This document shows positions 8,473-12,297 of a DNA stretch of 12,297 nucleotides, in pieces. The notes under the pieces are model-generated. The model was not told the origin of the DNA and searched no databases. It saw nothing but the letters and a program-made list of their open reading frames with translations. The stretch lies in the NCBI GenBank assembly GCA_030740335.1, contig JASLXL010000117.1, positions 1-12,297 on the forward strand, given 5' to 3'. The stretch's first letter is position 1. Each line of letters opens with the position of its first letter. Both the position numbers and the translations under genes were made by a program. The DNA is from SAR202 cluster bacterium. Its GTDB lineage: Bacteria > Chloroflexota > Dehalococcoidia > SAR202 > CAJWER01.

Positions 8473-8554
8473 GCCGTTTCGGACAAGGTTCAGAAGCGAG
8501 TATTTCAGTAGTTTCTCTGCATGGCCGTCACCGGCATGGATTCTCTATCTGATG

Positions 8555-8583
8555 ATGGTAGGGACACGTTGCATCGCTGTCAA
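8555..8583 (-). promoter_or_regulatory. Sigma70-type promoter upstream of soxB
   Basis: The minus strand reads TTGACA (8578-8583), a 17-nt spacer, then TACCAT (8555-8560). The -35 is a perfect match and the -10 matches 4 of 6 consensus bases including the first two and last. Transcription would begin near 8548, leaving about 40 nt before the proposed upstream soxB start at 8508 or about 75 nt before the ATG at 8472. Confidence 0.6.
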
Positions 8584-8591
8584 TCATCTTG

Positions 8592-8607
8592 TGACGCCAT
8601 CTGACGC
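8592..8607 (-). repeat. Direct repeat GCGTCA x2 upstream of the soxB promoter
   Basis: The minus strand has GCGTCA, GATG, GCGTCA, two identical hexamers 10 bp apart (one helical turn), ending 8 bp before the -35 box. This is a typical position for an activator site. The short length means chance cannot be excluded. Confidence 0.35.
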
Positions 8608-8633
8608 AGAGGAACGGAGAGCCAACATCATGG

Positions 8634-10241
8634 CTAGGAGGCCCCTCTGCGGAGGACTTTCCCGGGCATCGCGCCTGTGTGTGTGTTTCCGTCTACTACG
8701 GCAACCCCGCTGACGAACACGTAAGGGATCCCGGTGGGATATTGGTGCGGGTCTTCCCAGGTTGCGTTGTCGATCACTGTCTCGGGGTCGAAGATGACCA
8801 GGTCGGCCACCAGGCCCTCCTTGACCAGCCCTCGCTCCTTCATTCCCAATCGTACCGCTGGAGCGCCGGTCATCTTGTGCACCGCAGACTCCAGTGTCAG
8901 CAGGGCGGGCTCCTCGCGGACGTACCGCCCAAGGATGCGCGGGTAAGTCCCATAGAACCTTGGGTGTGGGAGGGCGTTGGAGTATGGGCCGGTCGGTGAA
9001 ACTGCCCGTCCGTCGGACCCGATCATCGCCAGGTCGTGGCTCAGGAAGTACCGCACGTCACCCTCGTCTCGATTGTGGACGCGGGTGGGCACCGAACCGC
9101 CCTCCTCCTCGAGGAGCTGCAACACGGCCTCTGCTGGTTCTATGCTTCGAATCTGTGCGATCTCTTCGATGCTTTTTCCTATCATCGGCCGGTTCTCTTC
9201 GGTATTTGTGTATGCCACGTGCCAGGTGTCCCACAGAGGCTCCAGTCCACCAAGACCCGCGGCCACCTCCTGGCGAACGCGGACCCTGGTTTCGGGGTCG
9301 TGCAACCTAGCCACGAAATCGTCGACGGTCCCGGTCTGCGCCCACAAAGGGACCAACTGACTGAAGCTTGCCCCGGCGGCGGTGTACGGGTACACGTCGT
9401 AAGTGATGTCGAGACCCTGCTTTCGAGCCTCGACTAGGAGGTCCAACATGGCCGGTCCCTCGCCGAAAACGCGGCGGTCGGTGATGGCCATATGAGAGAA
9501 CTGCACGGGTATGTCCGCCCTCAGGCCAATCTCAATTGCCTCCTCGATCGCCGAAAGGTGATTGCCGTTCCCCACACGGGCGTGGGTGACGTAGAAGGCC
9601 CCATCGTAGCCACTGACAGCTTTGCAGAGCTCTACCACCTCGTCGGTGTTGGCGTATCCGGAGGGCGCTAGGGACAGCCCTGTGGAGAGCGAAAAGGCGC
9701 CCATCTCTATCGCCTCGGCGGCGAGCCGCTTCATCGCGCCCATCTCATCTGCAGTCGCACGGCGGTCCTCGATGGCCCCTGAGGCGACCTGGAGCGCGGC
9801 GTTCCCAAGTTGAGGAGCGACGTTTATGCTGACCCCGTTGGAGTCCATGTTTTGCGCCCAGTCGTCCAGCGTGCTCCAGCTCCACGGGACGCGACCGATC
9901 AGGGTTTTGCCCAGGTTGTCCTGGAGGGCCTTGGGTCCGGCATCGCCGGCGGGGAAGGGCGAGTAGCCGCAGTTCCCCACGACCTCTGTTGTCACGCCCT
10001 GGTGGGCCTTGCTTTCGCCGCCGGGATCATCCAGCAACGTCACGTCGGAGTGGGCATGCATGTCGATGAAGCCCGGCGAGATTACGTGGCCGGTCGCGTC
10101 GATGCGTCTGGCCGCCTCGGCGTGGCCCAAGGAGCCGATGGCCGTAATGTGTCCATCGGTCAACCCGAGGTCGGCCTTGTATCGAGTGGTGTTCGTGCCG
10201 TCGACTATAGTGCCGTTCAAGATGAGGGTGTCGAATGACAT
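8634..10241 (-). CDS. N-acyl-D-amino-acid deacylase family amidohydrolase (copy 1)
   Basis: This is a 535-residue zinc amidohydrolase of the D-aminoacylase family, expected to cleave the acyl group from N-acyl (often D-) amino acids in the cytosol. An N-terminal small beta domain is followed by GFIDMHAHSD (57-66, His62 and His64), EVVGNCGYSPFP (86-97, metal-bridging Cys91), THAR (219-222, His220), FSHMAI (248-253, His250) and IGSDG (407-411, catalytic Asp410). A C-terminal segment ADLVIFDP closes the small domain. All expected metal and catalytic residues are present. The start is ATG with AGGAG 8 nt upstream. It is followed by the promoter region of soxB, 161 nt before the annotated soxB ATG. 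It is a paralogue of the adjacent upstream gene; about two thirds of the first 100 residues are identical by eye, less in the substrate-side loops. The exact substrate is unknown. Confidence 0.9.
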   Translation of the reverse strand: MSFDTLILNGTIVDGTNTTRYKADLGLTDGHITAIGSLGHAEAARRIDATGHVISPGFIDMHAHSDVTLLDDPGGESKAHQGVTTEVVGNCGYSPFPAGDAGPKALQDNLGKTLIGRVPWSWSTLDDWAQNMDSNGVSINVAPQLGNAALQVASGAIEDRRATADEMGAMKRLAAEAIEMGAFSLSTGLSLAPSGYANTDEVVELCKAVSGYDGAFYVTHARVGNGNHLSAIEEAIEIGLRADIPVQFSHMAITDRRVFGEGPAMLDLLVEARKQGLDITYDVYPYTAAGASFSQLVPLWAQTGTVDDFVARLHDPETRVRVRQEVAAGLGGLEPLWDTWHVAYTNTEENRPMIGKSIEEIAQIRSIEPAEAVLQLLEEEGGSVPTRVHNRDEGDVRYFLSHDLAMIGSDGRAVSPTGPYSNALPHPRFYGTYPRILGRYVREEPALLTLESAVHKMTGAPAVRLGMKERGLVKEGLVADLVIFDPETVIDNATWEDPHQYPTGIPYVFVSGVAVVDGNTHTGAMPGKVLRRGAS

Positions 10242-10330
10242 GTCTATTACTCCTGGCTCATGGTCTACTTCAAGTGTATACGTTGACTAATATTAAACCG
10301 CAGCTTGCATCAGCAGGGATTCGTCGTTCC
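10242..10330. other. Short spacer between the two deacylase genes
   Basis: The 89-nt spacer is AT-richer than its flanks (minus strand GGTTTAATATTAG, then GTATACAC). It contains the ribosome binding site AGGAG for the downstream deacylase. No matched -35/-10 pair or hairpin terminator is evident, so the two genes are likely co-transcribed, though a weak internal promoter is possible. Confidence 0.4.
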
Positions 10331-11926
10331 TCATCGCTCTCCTCGCCTCAGGATCCGCCCTGGTCTTGCTCCCGTGTGTTTGCCGTCCATAATCACCGGC
10401 TCGCCCGCTACCATTACGTGGGGGATGCCGACGGGGTACTGCTGCGGGTCGTCGAAGGTCGCGCGATCGATCACGGTGCAAGGATCTAGTACGACCAGGT
10501 CGGCCACGTTCTCGGGGGCTATGAGTCCACGGCCTTTGAGTCCCAGGCGTCGTGCGGAAGCGCCCGTCATCTTGTGGATGGCCTCGGGGAGCGACATTAC
10601 CGACTCGTCTCGCACGTATCGACCGAGGATGCGTGGAAACGTACCGTAGAAGCGAGGGTGGGGCTTGTCTTCCCTGTAGACCCCTGTGGGGGACACGGAG
10701 TTGCCGTCGGAGCCGAACATAGCGTAAGGCTTCGTCATGAAGTACTTCACATCGTCTTCGTCCATGTTGTGCATAACACACGCGGTCTCGCCGTCGCCTT
10801 CGTCGATGAGGCGGAGCAGCGTTTCGGTGGGACCCTCATGGTGCTCGGCGGCGATCTGCTCTATCGACATGCCTATCAGCGCACGGTCCTTGCCGGGAGG
10901 TGTGGATGCGATCACGATGGTGTGCCAGAGCCACGGCAGACCTCGGAACCAGCCCCTGGATGTGTCCTGCACGGCACGCTCTCGTGTCTCGGGATCCCGC
11001 AGCCGCTTTAGCATCTCCGGAATGCCACCCTCTTGCACCCAATCGGGAATGAGTTGGTGCAGGTGTGTTCCGGCTGCGGTGTACGGGTACATGTCATAGG
11101 TCACGTCCTGCCCGGCGGACCTTGCATCCTCGACGACATCGGTCACGAGGGAGCCCTGTCCGTAGAGACGGCTGTCGATGATGGCCATGTGGGAGTATTG
11201 GACGGGCACCCCCGCCCGGAGGCCAATACTGATAGCCTCTTCCATTGCACCGACATTGTTGCCGGCCCACTCGCGGGCGTGGGTGGCGTAGAAAGCGCCG
11301 TCGTAGGCCGAGATAGCGTCTGTGATAGCGGCCAGTTCGTCAGTGTTCGAATAGCTTGACGGAGGGAGCGTCAGCCCTGTCGTAAAACTGAAAGCACCCT
11401 GCTCCACGGCTTTTGCGGCTAGCACTCGCATCGTCTCTAGTTCATCGGGAGTCGGCGGTCGGTCGTCTGCCAGTCCTGCCGCGAACCGCAGGGCGTTGTG
11501 GCCTACCTGTGTGGCGATGTTCACGCTGATGTCGGTATCCGCCACGCGGGCCGCCCAGCCGTCCAGGTCGGTCCAGTCGCACTCGATAGGCGAGGTATGT
11601 GATCGCCTGATTGCCTCCCAGCCCATGGGTCCCACGGGGAACGGCGACATGCCGCAGTTCCCCACGACCTCGGTGGTCACGCCTTGGTAGGCTTTACTCT
11701 CCGCGGACGGATCGTCGAGGATCGTGAAGTCCGAGTGGGAGTGCATATCGATGAATCCCGGGGTGACGACATGGCCGGAGGCATCTATCCTGCAGGCCGC
11801 CTCGGCGTCATGCAGGTTCCCTACGGCCTCGATCTTGTTGTCCAAGATGCCGACGTCGGCCCGATAGCCGGGATCACCGGTTCCGTCAACCACTGTTCCG
11901 TTCACAATCAGAGCATCGAAGGGCAT
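10331..11926 (-). CDS. N-acyl-D-amino-acid deacylase family amidohydrolase (copy 2)
   Basis: This is a 531-residue paralogue of the neighbouring gene in the D-aminoacylase family. Metal and catalytic positions are GFIDMHSHSD (57-66, His62 and His64), EVVGNCGMSPFP (86-97, Cys91), THARE (215-219, His216), YSHMAI (244-249, His246) and FGSDG (404-408, Asp407). The ATG at 11926 has AGGAG 7 nt upstream. It differs from copy 1 most clearly around residues 105-160 and 290-350, and in having HARE where copy 1 has HARV. These regions probably line the substrate pocket, which suggests different acyl or amino acid preferences. It begins 58 nt after the upstream oxidoreductase gene, a spacing consistent with one operon. 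Some family members act on other N-acyl or cyclic amides, so the D-amino acid assignment is by family only. Confidence 0.9.
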   Translation of the reverse strand: MPFDALIVNGTVVDGTGDPGYRADVGILDNKIEAVGNLHDAEAACRIDASGHVVTPGFIDMHSHSDFTILDDPSAESKAYQGVTTEVVGNCGMSPFPVGPMGWEAIRRSHTSPIECDWTDLDGWAARVADTDISVNIATQVGHNALRFAAGLADDRPPTPDELETMRVLAAKAVEQGAFSFTTGLTLPPSSYSNTDELAAITDAISAYDGAFYATHAREWAGNNVGAMEEAISIGLRAGVPVQYSHMAIIDSRLYGQGSLVTDVVEDARSAGQDVTYDMYPYTAAGTHLHQLIPDWVQEGGIPEMLKRLRDPETRERAVQDTSRGWFRGLPWLWHTIVIASTPPGKDRALIGMSIEQIAAEHHEGPTETLLRLIDEGDGETACVMHNMDEDDVKYFMTKPYAMFGSDGNSVSPTGVYREDKPHPRFYGTFPRILGRYVRDESVMSLPEAIHKMTGASARRLGLKGRGLIAPENVADLVVLDPCTVIDRATFDDPQQYPVGIPHVMVAGEPVIMDGKHTGARPGRILRRGER

Positions 11927-11984
11927 TCAGCTGCTCCTTGTCATAGATGCGGTTTGGTGGCGTTCCCTTATCGATCTCCGTTAC

Positions 11985-12297
11985 CTAATGAATATCCAGC
12001 AACTTGCCTCGCATTGAATCGTCCAGCGGAAGGGAGACGGCCTTCATGCCGGCATCGGACGATTGGTGAAAGGCGACGATGATCTCGAGAGCCAGCCGCC
12101 CGTCCTCGCCGGAAGACGCGGTGGGGGAGCCAGTCTCGATAGCCCGCATCAGATCACGGTAGCCGCCCTGGGCGGCCGCGTTGTCGTCGAAGGCAGGGAC
12201 ATTGAAGTCGTGTTTGATCAACGGGGCTCTGTTTCGGAAGGCGTGAGAGTCTCTGTCACGAGCGTGGTAGTCGACCCGCCACTTGCCTGACTCGTGC
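11985..12297 (-). CDS. Gfo/Idh/MocA-like oxidoreductase, C-terminal fragment at window edge
   Basis: The frame is open from the right edge to a TAG at 11985, giving the last 103 residues. The N-terminal NAD(P)-binding domain is outside the window. The segment YRDLMRAIETG, then SSGEDGRLALEIIVAFHQSS and KAVSLPL matches the usual end of Gfo/Idh/MocA dehydrogenases (an NGEDG-type motif followed by a helix and a final PL strand). A TTG near 12221 is only an internal codon, because the frame continues upstream without a stop as HARDRDSHAFRNRAP. The substrate cannot be judged from this fragment. It lies 58 nt before the second deacylase and may head or share its operon. Confidence 0.72.
   Translation of the reverse strand, partial: HESGKWRVDYHARDRDSHAFRNRAPLIKHDFNVPAFDDNAAAQGGYRDLMRAIETGSPTASSGEDGRLALEIIVAFHQSSDAGMKAVSLPLDDSMRGKLLDIH

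Noticed and set aside
1..12297. Mobile elements, CRISPR arrays, tRNA or rRNA genes
   Set aside because: The intergenic spaces are under 300 bases and show no transposase, spaced identical repeats or cloverleaf-like sequence. The tandem deacylases are diverged paralogues without flanking repeats.

Overview
The window is a dense bacterial block with every recognised gene on the minus strand, so transcription runs from high to low coordinates. Base composition is moderately GC-rich. The gene set (heterotetrameric sarcosine oxidase, a eukaryote-type (GSII) glutamine synthetase, two N-acyl-D-amino-acid deacylase paralogues, and a large alpha/beta hydrolase of the Abhydrolase_10 type) suggests a heterotrophic bacterium specialised in scavenging amino acids and organic nitrogen. 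An uncultured member of Chloroflexota or Actinomycetota would fit, but the sequence alone does not fix the taxon.

Layout in transcription order, right to left. (a) 12297-11985: the C-terminal end of a Gfo/Idh/MocA-like oxidoreductase, cut by the window edge. (b) 11926-10331 and 10241-8634: two paralogous metal-dependent amidohydrolases of the D-aminoacylase family, each with a clear ribosome binding site. (c) 8633-8473: an intergenic stretch with a good sigma70-type promoter (TTGACA, 17 nt, TACCAT) pointing into the next operon and a direct repeat just upstream of it. (d) 8472 (possibly 8508) to 3363: the sarcosine oxidase operon soxB-soxD-soxA-soxG (beta, delta, alpha, gamma). soxD/soxA and soxA/soxG overlap, so translation is probably coupled. 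(e) 3362-3101: a 262-nt spacer without a gene. (f) 3100-2081: type II glutamine synthetase. (g) 2056-2017: a perfect 13-bp inverted repeat, a likely terminator. (h) 1947 to beyond base 1: a large alpha/beta hydrolase with no stop inside the window.

The deacylases would free amino acids, possibly D- or N-substituted, from N-acyl compounds. The SoxBDAG flavoenzyme would oxidatively demethylate sarcosine or a related N-methyl amino acid and pass the one-carbon unit to tetrahydrofolate. The glutamine synthetase would fix ammonia, or conceivably condense glutamate with an amine. That joint pathway is inferred from gene order. The individual enzyme families are well supported. A notable point is that soxBDAG has the same gene order as the N-methylglutamate dehydrogenase genes mgdABCD and here sits beside a glutamine synthetase, so substrate identity is open. 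I see no RNA genes, CRISPR arrays or insertion sequences. No stretch above 300 bases lacks a gene.
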